From: Bacteroides fragilis
GTDB taxonomy: Bacteria > Bacillota > Clostridia > Lachnospirales > Lachnospiraceae
Assembly: GCA_023664485.1 (NCBI GenBank)
Contig: JAMPFK010000001.1
Location: 729,849-793,848 of the forward strand
Reading direction: 5' to 3'
DNA: 64,000 nt
Below the pieces are notes generated by a model. The model was not told where the DNA came from, did not search any database, and saw only the letters and a list, made by a program, of their open reading frames with translations. The position numbers and the translations under genes are program-made. Numbering within the stretch: position 1 is the stretch's first letter; each line of letters begins with the position of its first letter. Below are positions 16,191-25,041 of the stretch, one piece after another.

Positions 16191-19016
16191 ATGGTTGGAA
16201 AGAAACTGGTCATTGGAATTCTGGCGCATGTTGACGCCGGAAAGACGACGCTGGCGGAAAATATACTTTATATGAGCGGCAGTATCCGGAAGGCGGGCCG
16301 GGTGGATCACAGGGATACTTTTCTGGATACGGATTCCCAGGAGAGGACGCGCGGCATCACCATTTTCAGCAAACAGGCGGAATTTTCCTGGAAAGGAATG
16401 GACGCGACCCTGTTAGATACGCCCGGACATGTTGATTTCTCTGCGGAGATGGAGCGGACGCTGCAGGTGCTCGACTATGCGGTGCTCGTCGTCAGCGGAG
16501 CGGACGGGATACAGGGGCATGTGATGACGCTCTGGAATCTGCTGGCCCGGTATCGGATTCCGGTCTTTCTTTTTGTGAACAAGATGGACCAGCCGGGGAC
16601 CGACAGGGAATCTCTGATGCGGGAGCTGCAGGAACGGCTTAGCGGCCAGTGCGTTGATTTTACGGCGGATGCGGCGCGCGGCGGCGATTATGAACAGTTC
16701 CTGGAGAATGTCGCCGTATGCGACGAGAAGCTTTTGGAGAAATATCTGGATCAGGGGACGCTTGACGAGGAAGAGACTGCCGCCCTGATTGCCGGAAGAA
16801 AGGTATTTCCCTGCTATTTCGGTTCGGCTTTGAAGGCGGAGGGCGTCAAGGAGCTTCTGGACGGAGTGGAGAAATTCGGTCTGGCCCGGAAATATCCGGA
16901 CAGCTTCGGCGCGCGGGTCTATAAGATCGGAAGGGACAGCGCGGGCAGCCGCCTTACTTATATGAAGATTACGGGGGGCTGCTTACGGGTAAAGCAGTCT
17001 TTAAAAGGAAGTGCGGACGAGTGGGAGGAAAAAGTCGATCAGATTCGGATTTATTCAGGGGTGAAGTATACCCTCGAAAAGGAAGTGCCGGCAGGGGCGG
17101 TTTGTGTTGTGACCGGGCTTAGCCGGACTTTTTCAGGAGAGGGGCTTGGCATGGAGAGAGGAAGCGTTACGCCGGTGCTCGCGCCCGTTATGACATACCG
17201 CGTCGTCTGGCCGTCATCCTGCGATACCCATGTGATGTATAAGAAGCTGTGCCAGCTCGAAGAAGAGGAGCCGCAGCTCCATATCATATGGAAAGAACAG
17301 CTTGGAGAAATCCATGTGCAGCTCATGGGGGAGGTACAGATTGAAATCCTGAAAAATCTGATCGGGGAACGTTTCGGCATTCCCGTTGAATTTGACGAAG
17401 GAAGCATCGTTTATAAAGAAACGATCCGCCGGACGGCGGAGGGAGTAGGACATTTTGAGCCGTTACGCCATTATGCGGAGGTACATCTGCTGATGGAGCC
17501 GGGGGAGGCCGGGAGCGGACTCGTTTTTGATACAAACTGCAGTGAGGATGTGCTGGATAAAAACTGGCAGCGCCTGATACTGACACATCTGGAAGAGAAA
17601 GAGCATCCGGGCATTCTGACGGGTGCTCCAATTACGGATATGAAGATTACGCTGGTATCCGGCAGGGCGCATTTGAAGCATACCGAAGGCGGCGATTTTC
17701 GTCAGGCGACCTACCGGGCGGTCAGACAGGGCCTGCACCGGGCGGAAAGCGTGCTTTTGGAGCCTGTTTATGCATTCCGGCTGGAACTGCCTTCCGCGCT
17801 GATCGGACGCGCCATGACGGATGTACAGGCGATGTGCGGTCATTTCGATGCGCCGGTCACGGAAGGAGACAGGGCGGTTCTGACAGGGACGGCGCCGGCC
17901 GCGGGAATGCAGGGCTATCAGGCGGAGGTGACGGCCTATTCCGGCGGAAACGGCCGGCTTTTCTGCAGCCTGAAAGGGTACGAGCCCTGTCATAATGCGG
18001 AGGAGATAATCGCGCGTGTCGGATACGATGCGGAGCGGGATCCGGACAATCCGGCATCCTCGGTTTTCTGCGCGCATGGAGCCGGTTTTCTGGTGGGATG
18101 GCAGGATGTGGAGCAATATATGCACTTGGAAAGCTGCCTGAACCGAAAGGACAGTCCAAAAGAGGGCGGCGGACAGCAGGCCGGAGCGGAAGGACGGGCG
18201 GGAACGGAGGATTCGGCGCGGAAAGAAAGCGGCGGACAGGATGCCGGCGGATATGCGGCTTATGCGGCGGGCGAAAAGGAGCTGGAAGAGATTTTCAACC
18301 GGACCTACGGGAGCCGGGACACTTCCGGGAGCCGTGCTTCCGGAAAGAACAGGAGCGGTTTGGGAGGGCTTGACCGCCGCCGGAAATGGGGCGGCCCGAA
18401 AACGATTTCAGCGGAGAGTTCCGGAACTGACGGAGCCGGGAATCCGTTATCTGGCGCCGCAAAACAGTCAGCCGCCGGGAAAGCGCCCGCTGCGCAGGAA
18501 GAATATCTGCTCGTAGACGGGTATAATATCATTTTTGCATGGGAAGAGTTAAGGGAACTGGCAGAGATCAATCTGGACAGCGCGCGCGGAAAACTGATGG
18601 ATATTTTGAGCAATTATCAGGGATACCGGAAAATGACGCTGATACTGGTCTTCGATGCATATAAGGTCAAGGGCAGTCCGGGCAGCATTTTTCTCTATCA
18701 TAATATCCATGTGGTTTATACGAAGGAAGCAGAGACGGCAGACCAGTATATCGAGAAGGTAACCCATGAGATTGCCAGGAAGCACCGGGTCAGCGTCGCA
18801 ACTTCCGACGGGCTGGAGCAGCTGATCATTATGGGACAGGGCGCGAAGCGATTGTCCGCGCGGGAATTGAAGGAAGATATTATGTCAACCAATCAGGAGC
18901 TGCGGGAGCTTTTTCTGGAAAAAGGGACGAAAGAGAAACAGTATCTGTTCGACGCACTGCCTCCGGCGCTGGCGGAGCATATGGAAGATGTCAGATTGGG
19001 AAAGAAGGGATTGTAA
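16191..19016 (+). CDS. Tet(M)/EF-G-like GTPase fused to a Rae1/YacP-type NYN nuclease domain
   Basis: A 941-residue translation factor. Residues 1-640 follow Tet(M)/Tet(O) and EF-G: P-loop AHVDAGKTT (12-20), RGIT (54-57), DTPGHVD (76-82), NKMD (130-133), then domains II-V. Residues about 650-768 are a low-complexity Gly/Ala/Arg linker. Residues 770-905 match Rae1/YacP of Bacillus, the ribosome-associated A-site mRNA endonuclease: LLVDGYN (Asp776), VFDAYKVKG, ETADQYIE, VATSDGLEQ, GQGAKRLSARE. All acidic PIN/NYN positions are kept. The tetracycline-displacing loop of Tet(M) (YSPVSTPADF) is LKHTEGGDF here (495-503), so drug resistance is unlikely. A joint role in binding stalled ribosomes and cutting A-site mRNA is an inference. 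The stop is 2 nt before mrpE. Confidence 0.88.
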   Translation: MVGKKLVIGILAHVDAGKTTLAENILYMSGSIRKAGRVDHRDTFLDTDSQERTRGITIFSKQAEFSWKGMDATLLDTPGHVDFSAEMERTLQVLDYAVLVVSGADGIQGHVMTLWNLLARYRIPVFLFVNKMDQPGTDRESLMRELQERLSGQCVDFTADAARGGDYEQFLENVAVCDEKLLEKYLDQGTLDEEETAALIAGRKVFPCYFGSALKAEGVKELLDGVEKFGLARKYPDSFGARVYKIGRDSAGSRLTYMKITGGCLRVKQSLKGSADEWEEKVDQIRIYSGVKYTLEKEVPAGAVCVVTGLSRTFSGEGLGMERGSVTPVLAPVMTYRVVWPSSCDTHVMYKKLCQLEEEEPQLHIIWKEQLGEIHVQLMGEVQIEILKNLIGERFGIPVEFDEGSIVYKETIRRTAEGVGHFEPLRHYAEVHLLMEPGEAGSGLVFDTNCSEDVLDKNWQRLILTHLEEKEHPGILTGAPITDMKITLVSGRAHLKHTEGGDFRQATYRAVRQGLHRAESVLLEPVYAFRLELPSALIGRAMTDVQAMCGHFDAPVTEGDRAVLTGTAPAAGMQGYQAEVTAYSGGNGRLFCSLKGYEPCHNAEEIIARVGYDAERDPDNPASSVFCAHGAGFLVGWQDVEQYMHLESCLNRKDSPKEGGGQQAGAEGRAGTEDSARKESGGQDAGGYAAYAAGEKELEEIFNRTYGSRDTSGSRASGKNRSGLGGLDRRRKWGGPKTISAESSGTDGAGNPLSGAAKQSAAGKAPAAQEEYLLVDGYNIIFAWEELRELAEINLDSARGKLMDILSNYQGYRKMTLILVFDAYKVKGSPGSIFLYHNIHVVYTKEAETADQYIEKVTHEIARKHRVSVATSDGLEQLIIMGQGAKRLSARELKEDIMSTNQELRELFLEKGTKEKQYLFDALPPALAEHMEDVRLGKKGL

Positions 19017-19018
19017 AG

Positions 19019-19486
19019 ATGTTTTTGCTGTATTTTTTGCTTTGGGTCATTTTCAATGGAAAATTTACATTGGAAATCGCGGTTTTTGGCGTGATCATTG
19101 CGGCGGCCGTCTTTGCCTTTACCTGTAAATTCGCGGATTACAGCATTGAGAAAGAAAAGCTGCTGTTTTGCAATCTGTTCCGTATCTGCAGGTATGCCGT
19201 CGTTCTTGTAATCGAAATCGTCAAGGCGAATTTTGCGGTCGTGCGTCTGATCTTATCGGAGGAGGAAGAAGCAGAACCGGCGCTCGTCTCTTTTCGGGTG
19301 GATCTAAAGACCGCGGCGGGGCGTTCGGCGCTGGCAGACGCCATTACCCTGACGCCGGGAACCATTACGGTGCTGCTCGAGGATAATGTCTATACGGTGC
19401 ATTGTCTGGATGAAACGCTGGCCGAAGGCATAAAGGAATCGGCCTTTGTGGAGATGATAAAAGAAATCGAGAAAGGGGGGCGCTGA
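19019..19486 (+). CDS. mrpE: Mrp antiporter subunit E-like (MnhE/MbhA)
   Basis: A 155-residue protein with two N-terminal helices (about 1-40 and 58-80) and a soluble C-terminal part with the family signature ADAITLTPGTITVLLEDN. MrpE/MbhA is a small structural subunit of Mrp Na+/H+ antiporters and Mbh hydrogenases. The ATG is 2 nt after the stop of the GTPase-nuclease gene, so the two are probably translationally coupled. It opens a run of nine more Mrp/Mbh-type genes. Confidence 0.88.
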   Translation: MFLLYFLLWVIFNGKFTLEIAVFGVIIAAAVFAFTCKFADYSIEKEKLLFCNLFRICRYAVVLVIEIVKANFAVVRLILSEEEEAEPALVSFRVDLKTAAGRSALADAITLTPGTITVLLEDNVYTVHCLDETLAEGIKESAFVEMIKEIEKGGR

Positions 19487-19489
19487 CCT

Positions 19490-19816
19490 ATGGGCAAAGG
19501 AATACCGGGGCTTGACCGGGCATACCATATCCTGTTTATCGCCGCACTGGTGGTTTTGGCAATTATGATTATCCTCTGTCTGATCCGCGCGATTATCGGG
19601 CCGCGGATCGCGGACAGGATCGTTGCTACGAATATGATGGGAACGATCGTTATGGTCATCATTGCCATACTTGCCATTATGCTGGGGGAAGGCTATCTTG
19701 TGGATATCTGCATCATCTATGCCATGATCAGTTTTCTGGCGGTCATTGTGTTAACGAAGGTCTATATGGGCGTATACCGTGAAAAAAAGGAGGAAGAGAA
19801 CGATGACGGTCATTGA
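19490..19816 (+). CDS. mrpF: Mrp antiporter subunit F-like (MnhF/MbhB)
   Basis: A 108-residue protein with three helices and the MrpF core RAIIGPRIADRIVATNM followed by LGEGYLVDICIIYAMISFL. It starts 4 nt after mrpE and overlaps mrpG by 14 bp. The family forms part of the small-subunit cluster of the Mrp complex. Confidence 0.88.
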   Translation: MGKGIPGLDRAYHILFIAALVVLAIMIILCLIRAIIGPRIADRIVATNMMGTIVMVIIAILAIMLGEGYLVDICIIYAMISFLAVIVLTKVYMGVYREKKEEENDDGH

Positions 19817-20177
19817 ATGGATACGGTTTTTGTCCGGCGCGCTTTTTATCCTGTGCGGACTCCTGATCTTCCTGATCGAGATGATAGGCGTATTCCGTTT
19901 CCGGTATGTGCTGAACCGGATGCACGCGGCGGCGATGGGGGATACGCTGGGGATCGCCTGTTCGCTGATCGGTCTGATGATCATCAGCGGCCTTAATTTT
20001 ACTTCGTTAAAGCTGTTCTGTGTTATCGTGTTTTTGTGGTTTTCGTCGCCGACTTCCTCTCACCTGATCGCGCGGCTGGAAGTCGCAACGGATGAAAAAA
20101 GAAGCGAGCATTATTCTATGATAGATCTGGATGAGCCGGAAAAGAAAACGGAAAATGACCGGCCCGGCAGAAAATAG
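19803..20177 (+). CDS. mrpG: Mrp antiporter subunit G-like (MnhG/MbhC)
   Basis: A 124-residue protein with three helices and the MrpG signature FRYVLNRMHAAAMGDTLG, then SSPTSSHLIARLE. AGGAGG lies inside the end of mrpF, 7 nt before the ATG at 19803, so the start is well defined and the genes are coupled. The C-terminal 30 residues are charged and may face the cytoplasm. Confidence 0.87.
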   Translation: MTVIEWIRFLSGALFILCGLLIFLIEMIGVFRFRYVLNRMHAAAMGDTLGIACSLIGLMIISGLNFTSLKLFCVIVFLWFSSPTSSHLIARLEVATDEKRSEHYSMIDLDEPEKKTENDRPGRK

Positions 20178-20193
20178 AAGGGGGAAGAGCGGG

Positions 20194-20514
20194 ATGCAGA
20201 TTTTTACGAATATTTTGCTGGGATTTCTGATCATATGCGCCGTCGCTGCGAGCCTGTCCAAAAATCTGTTGAATACGATTTTGATTTTTATGTCTTACAG
20301 TCTGGTCATGTCCATCATATGGATCCTGCTGGAATCGCCGGATCTGGCGATTACGGAGGCGGCGGTAGGAGCGGGCGTTACAAGCGTGCTGTTCTTCGTC
20401 ACGCTGAAAAAGATACAGGCCATGGTGGGAAAATCCGCAGACGAAGGAATGGAACCGCAGGACAAAGAGGCGTGCGGCGGTAAAGGGAAGGAAGGCGGGG
20501 AAGGCCATGAGTAA
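20194..20514 (+). CDS. MbhD-like subunit (DUF4040, MrpA C-terminal piece)
   Basis: A 106-residue protein with three helices and the motif SPDLAITEAAVGAGV, found in MbhD and in the C-terminal part of MrpA. GGGAAGAG precedes the ATG at 20194; the upstream in-frame extension overlaps mrpG and lacks a site. The last 30 residues are charged. The ATG of the next gene overlaps its end by 8 bp. As a separate small gene in this place it copies the archaeal Mbh arrangement rather than the bacterial Mrp one. Confidence 0.8.
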   Translation: MQIFTNILLGFLIICAVAASLSKNLLNTILIFMSYSLVMSIIWILLESPDLAITEAAVGAGVTSVLFFVTLKKIQAMVGKSADEGMEPQDKEACGGKGKEGGEGHE

Positions 20515-21475
20515 GAAAATACCGGAACAGGAATATGAAAAAACGCTCTCTTTTCGTTTAAAACAGTGGTTCGAGGGAACAAAGGATCCTTTTGTGGGCA
20601 CGGTGGAAATGAAGCCGCAGAAGGAAGTCGAAAAGGATGAGGATATCGACTGGAGGCGGAAGCGGGAAAAAAGGCAGCGCATCGAGAAAATTTACGATCT
20701 GGCGCATAACTGGGAGATTCGGGGGTTTCAGAGCTTTTACAGAATCTTCAGCGGCGTATTCTGCCTTTTCCTCGTGGCGATGCTGCTGATCGCGGTCTCT
20801 TATCTGCCGTCCTACGGCCATCCGGAAAACCCGGCGAATAACGAAGTGGCCGGGCGGTATATCGAAAACGGTCTGGAAGAGACCGGGGCAGTCAATATCG
20901 TGACGGGCATGATACTGGACTACCGGGCTTTCGATACGCTGGGAGAATCGCATGTGCTGTTCATCGCGACCTGTACGGTACTGATACTTCTCCGAAAAGA
21001 TAAGAAAAAAGACGAGAACGGAAATGACATCGAGGTGAGCGACCGTATCTATGAGCCCAAGAACGATGTCATTCTGCAGACGGCCGCCCGTGTGCTCGTG
21101 CCGCCGATTATCATTTTCGGCATCTATGTAATACTGGGCGGTCATCTCGGACCGGGCGGCGGTTTTTCCGGCGGCGCGATTATCGGCGCGGGTCTGATCC
21201 TGTATCTGAACGCTTTCGGCTTTCAGAAAACGGAGCGGTTCTTTACGGGCAGGACCTACAAAATACTCAGCGTCAGCGCGCTCGGCTGCTATTGCCTGGC
21301 GAAAAGCTATTCCTTTTACACGGGCGCGAACCATATCGAAAGCGTTATCCCGCTCGGAACGCCGGGAGCGATTTTAAGCAGCGGCCTGATTCTGATACTG
21401 AATATCTGTGTCGGCATCGTTGTCGCGGGAACGATGTACACGTTTTATGTCATGTTCCGAAAAGGGGGCTATTAA
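20507..21475 (+). CDS. MbhE-MbhF-like fusion (MrpA tail plus MrpB)
   Basis: A 322-residue protein. Residues 1-75 are a charged, likely cytoplasmic extension. Residues about 80-165 contain a helix and VNIVTGMILDYRAFDTLGE, which is the MbhE/MrpA-tail signature. Residues about 185-320 are MrpB/MnhB, with GGHLGPGGGFSGGAI and four helices. In archaeal mbh these two parts are separate genes (mbhE and mbhF). The long basic-acidic N-terminal extension is not usual. The downstream gene starts 2 nt after the stop. Confidence 0.82.
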   Translation: MSKKIPEQEYEKTLSFRLKQWFEGTKDPFVGTVEMKPQKEVEKDEDIDWRRKREKRQRIEKIYDLAHNWEIRGFQSFYRIFSGVFCLFLVAMLLIAVSYLPSYGHPENPANNEVAGRYIENGLEETGAVNIVTGMILDYRAFDTLGESHVLFIATCTVLILLRKDKKKDENGNDIEVSDRIYEPKNDVILQTAARVLVPPIIIFGIYVILGGHLGPGGGFSGGAIIGAGLILYLNAFGFQKTERFFTGRTYKILSVSALGCYCLAKSYSFYTGANHIESVIPLGTPGAILSSGLILILNICVGIVVAGTMYTFYVMFRKGGY

Positions 21476-21477
21476 AA

Positions 21478-21855
21478 ATGGATTTTGCCAATTTTTTGAC
21501 GAATTATGAGGAGGCTGTGTCGATGATCCTCTTCGGCATCGGGTTTTCCAATCTGCTGATGCAGAAAAACCTGATCAGGAAAATCGTCGGCATGAACATT
21601 ATGGATACTTCGGTGTACCTGTTCCTTGCCTTAAAAGGATATATTGCGGGGCGTAAAGCGCCGATCGTGACGGATGGCGTCCGCAGCGTGGAAGCCTATA
21701 TCAACCCGATTCCGAGCGGCCTGGTGCTGACAGGTATCGTGGTGTCCGTTTCCGTAACGGCTCTGATGCTCGCGCTCACGATCCGGTTATATAACCGGTA
21801 TCATACGCTGGATCTGGATGAAATTTCGACACAGCTGAAGAAGGAGGGATTATGA
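21478..21855 (+). CDS. mrpC: Mrp antiporter subunit C-like (MnhC/MbhG, NuoK-like)
   Basis: A 125-residue protein with three helices of the NuoK/MrpC type, with NLIRKIVGMNIMDTSVYLF and NPIPSGLVLTGIVVSVSVTAL. The start at 21478 is the first ATG after the previous stop and gives the normal family length. Its stop overlaps the ATG of the next gene (ATGATG), which implies coupling. Confidence 0.87.
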   Translation: MDFANFLTNYEEAVSMILFGIGFSNLLMQKNLIRKIVGMNIMDTSVYLFLALKGYIAGRKAPIVTDGVRSVEAYINPIPSGLVLTGIVVSVSVTALMLALTIRLYNRYHTLDLDEISTQLKKEGL

Positions 21856-23363
21856 TGGCCTTCGTGCAGAATTTTCCCTTTATTTCTATTCTGCTGTCGC
21901 TGTTCGCCGGACCGGTATCGTCGGTATTGAACGGAAAATGGGCCAGGAGGCTGAACCTGTTCGTGATTACGGTCATCGGCATAATGTCGGCGGCCGTGCT
22001 CCGCTTTGTGCTCGGCGCCGGAGAAGAGTATGTCTATACGATGGGGCATTTTCCGGCGCCCTGGGGCAATGAGATCCGGGTCGGCATTTTGGAAGCGGCG
22101 ATGGCGCTGTTCTTCTGTATCATCATGTTCTTATGCGTCATCGGCGGCGCGCTGGAGCGGGAGCGGGAAATCGAAGAGACAAAGCAGAACCTGTATTATA
22201 TCATGGTAAATCTGCTTTTGTGCTCTCTGCTCGCGCTGATTTATACGAACGATTTATTTACGGCCTATGTTTTCGTGGAGATCAATACCATTTCCGCCTG
22301 CGGCCTGATTATGATCAGACAGACGGGGAGGACTTTTGAGGCGGCTGTCCGCTATATGATCATGAGCCTGCTCGGCTCCGGCCTGCTGCTGCTTGGTCTT
22401 TGTTTTCTGTACAGTTTAACAGGTCATCTGCTGATGAGCAACATCAAAGAGCAGGCGGCGCTTTTATACGCGTCGGGAGAGTATCATATTCCGCTGCTCG
22501 TTTCGATCTGCCTGATGTCGGTCGGGATTGCGATCAAGAGCGCGCTCTATCCGTTTCATACATGGCTGCCGGACGCTTACGGATATTCGACGCTTTCTTC
22601 CGCGGCGATTTTATCCTCCCTCGTATCGAAGGGCTATATCTTTTTGCTGGTAAAGATTTTTTACCGCGTCATCGGATTCGATATCATCCGGGAAAGCAAG
22701 GTCATCAACGTTCTGTTCGTCTTCGGCGTGGCGGGTATGATCATGGGTTCCGTCAACGCGATCAGGGAAAACAACATCAACCGGATGATCGCCTATTCCT
22801 CGGTGGCGCAGATCGGTTATATTTACATGGGTTTTGGTCTGGGAACGACTTCCGGTATCATCGCGAGCATCTACCATATCGTTTCCCATGCGGCGACCAA
22901 GTCCCTCCTGTTCGTAGCGGCTTCCGGTATTATGGACGCCTCGGCGGGGAGCAATAACTTCTTCGATCTGACCGGGGCAGGATACCGGAATAAGCTGGCG
23001 GGCGTCGCTTTTACGGTCGGCTCTCTGTCGATGGTCGGTTTTCCGATGTTTTCAGGCTTTATATCCAAGCTGCTCTTTGCGCAGGCGGCGATGGAGAACC
23101 GGCATAAGATCATGATTACGATGATCGCGCTCGCTGTCAGCGTTATTTTGAATGCGGTGTATTTTATGAAAACGGTTATCCGTATCTATACGCCGGAGAA
23201 AAAAACGGTCATTATCGATAAGGGATTTGAGGAAATCAGCTTTTGGGAGCAGCCTTCCAAAAGCGCCGCGCTCGTATGCTTTATCGCGCTGAACGTATTT
23301 CTCGGCCTGTTCTCGGAGCCGGTTATCGCGCTGATCGAGCGGGGGCTGGAGATGTTCTCTTAA
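21852..23363 (+). CDS. mrpD: Antiporter-like membrane subunit 1 (MrpD/MbhH, NuoM-like)
   Basis: A 503-residue protein with about 14 helices. It keeps the ion-path residues of the NuoL/M/N family: Glu143 in FVEINTIS and Lys260 in LVSKGYIF, next to the HTWLPDAYGYSTLSS loop. Its place right after mrpC marks it as the MrpD/MbhH orthologue. AGGAGGG precedes the ATG. It should carry H+ or Na+ across the membrane as part of the complex. Confidence 0.87.
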   Translation: MMAFVQNFPFISILLSLFAGPVSSVLNGKWARRLNLFVITVIGIMSAAVLRFVLGAGEEYVYTMGHFPAPWGNEIRVGILEAAMALFFCIIMFLCVIGGALEREREIEETKQNLYYIMVNLLLCSLLALIYTNDLFTAYVFVEINTISACGLIMIRQTGRTFEAAVRYMIMSLLGSGLLLLGLCFLYSLTGHLLMSNIKEQAALLYASGEYHIPLLVSICLMSVGIAIKSALYPFHTWLPDAYGYSTLSSAAILSSLVSKGYIFLLVKIFYRVIGFDIIRESKVINVLFVFGVAGMIMGSVNAIRENNINRMIAYSSVAQIGYIYMGFGLGTTSGIIASIYHIVSHAATKSLLFVAASGIMDASAGSNNFFDLTGAGYRNKLAGVAFTVGSLSMVGFPMFSGFISKLLFAQAAMENRHKIMITMIALAVSVILNAVYFMKTVIRIYTPEKKTVIIDKGFEEISFWEQPSKSAALVCFIALNVFLGLFSEPVIALIERGLEMFS

Positions 23364-23423
23364 AACAAAGAGAATCTGCCGGAAGAAGATGCCCGTTTTT
23401 ATAGAGCGGGCTGAGAGAAAGGA

Positions 23424-24992
23424 ATGATTATTTGTATGAATCAGGTCTGTGAGGGTCTGCGGCTGTTATTGCCGGTATTGTTGTCCGGAGCCGCCGGGAT
23501 GGGTCTGCTCGTCTCCTCGTTTTTTTCTCATGTTCGTATGTGCGGGGAAGGAGAGGAGAAGCGGGGAAAACTGCATGTTTTTGTGGGGACGGCGCTTCTT
23601 TTGTCCGTTTTGCTGACATTTGCGGCTATATGGCCGGGGGAGCGGAGCCTGACGCTGTTCACATGGATGGACGACATTCCGGTTTATTTTCGTGTGGATG
23701 CGCTGGGGAGGCTGTTCGCGGCGGTGACGGGTATTATCTGGCTGATAACGGGCTTTTATGCGTTTCTTTATATGAAACATGAGGGAGAGGAAAAGCGGTT
23801 CTTCGGGTTTTATCTGCTCGTTTACGGTGTGCTCCTTTCGCTGGATTTCGCGGGAAATCTTGTGACGCTGTATTTTTTCTATGAACTGATGACGCTGGCC
23901 TCGATGCCTTTCGTGCTGCACAGCGGCTCGAAAGAAGCTATTATGGCGGCGTTGAAATATTTGTTTTATTCCATGTGCGGCGCTTACTGCGCGCTGTTCG
24001 GCATTTATTTTCTGTATCAATACTGCGATACGCTTACCTTTACGGCGGGCGGCACGCTGAATCAGGCGCTGGCTGCGGGGAATAGAGGCATTCTGCTGAC
24101 GGCGGTTTTTCTGATGCTGATCGGGTTCGGCGCCAAGGCGGGAATGTTTCCGCTGCATGCCTGGCTGACGGCGGCCCATCCTGCGGCGCCGGCGCCGGCT
24201 TCCGCCGTGCTTTCCGCGATTATTGTAAAAGGCGGCGTACTGGCGGTCATCCGCAGCGTGTACTATATTGTGGGGCCGGATTTCCTCCGGGGAACCTGGG
24301 TGCAGACGGCCTGGATGTCGATTGCGCTATTGACAGTATTGATGGGATCGATGCTCGCTTACCGGGAAAAAATCTTTAAAAAGCGGCTCGCTTATTCGAC
24401 AGTCTCGCAGGTCTCCTATATTCTGTTCGGCCTGTCGCTGCTGACGCCGGAAGGGATGACGGGCGCGCTGCTGCATGTTGTATTTCATGCGGGCGCAAAA
24501 TGCGCATTGTTTCTGACAGCCGGTATTTTCATCTTTCGGACAGGAAAGACGAGGGTGGATGATTATACGGGCATCGGGAAGCGCATGAAGGTGACCTTGT
24601 GGTGTTATACGTTCGCATCTCTTTCGTTAATCGGGATTCCGCCCTTTAGCGGTTTTACGAGCAAGTGGTATCTGGCGCAGGGAGCCCTGCAGTCCGAAAC
24701 GGGAATCTTCAGGATTTTGGGACCGGTCATTCTGCTGCTCAGCGCGCTGCTGACCGCCGGATATCTGCTCCCGATTACGCTGAAAGGGTTTCTGCCCGGA
24801 AAAGAGGCGGATGCGGATGAGGGCCGGGCGGAAAGGGCAGGCGGAGAACGGGCAGAAGAGGAAAGTCCTGCCGGGAAGATGGATGAGATGTCGATAGCCC
24901 TGCTTGCGCTGGCCATTTTGACGGTCTTTCCCGGAATCTGGCCGGGGCCGCTGATTCAGTATGCGGCGGAAATTGCGGCGGCGGTTCTATAG
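23424..24992 (+). CDS. Antiporter-like membrane subunit 2 (NuoL/M/N family)
   Basis: A 522-residue protein with about 14 helices. It has FYELMTLASMP and PLHAWLTAAHPAAPAPAS, then the conserved Lys in IIVKGGV. The loop near residues 455-495 is unusually acidic and basic. An AGAAAGGA site precedes the ATG at 23424. It is a second copy of the proton-pumping subunit family but is diverged from its neighbours, so it is an ancient paralogue and not a recent tandem copy. Confidence 0.85.
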   Translation: MIICMNQVCEGLRLLLPVLLSGAAGMGLLVSSFFSHVRMCGEGEEKRGKLHVFVGTALLLSVLLTFAAIWPGERSLTLFTWMDDIPVYFRVDALGRLFAAVTGIIWLITGFYAFLYMKHEGEEKRFFGFYLLVYGVLLSLDFAGNLVTLYFFYELMTLASMPFVLHSGSKEAIMAALKYLFYSMCGAYCALFGIYFLYQYCDTLTFTAGGTLNQALAAGNRGILLTAVFLMLIGFGAKAGMFPLHAWLTAAHPAAPAPASAVLSAIIVKGGVLAVIRSVYYIVGPDFLRGTWVQTAWMSIALLTVLMGSMLAYREKIFKKRLAYSTVSQVSYILFGLSLLTPEGMTGALLHVVFHAGAKCALFLTAGIFIFRTGKTRVDDYTGIGKRMKVTLWCYTFASLSLIGIPPFSGFTSKWYLAQGALQSETGIFRILGPVILLLSALLTAGYLLPITLKGFLPGKEADADEGRAERAGGERAEEESPAGKMDEMSIALLALAILTVFPGIWPGPLIQYAAEIAAAVL

Positions 24993-25041
24993 GGAACCGC
25001 CGGAAAACCTGTATTATATTGAAGAGGGGTATATAGAGAGA

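Noticed and set aside
16191..19016. Tetracycline resistance determinant of the Tet(M) type
   Set aside because: The GTPase part is related, but the domain IV loop needed to displace the drug is different, the gene has a native operon context with no mobile gene nearby, and it carries a nuclease domain that resistance proteins lack.
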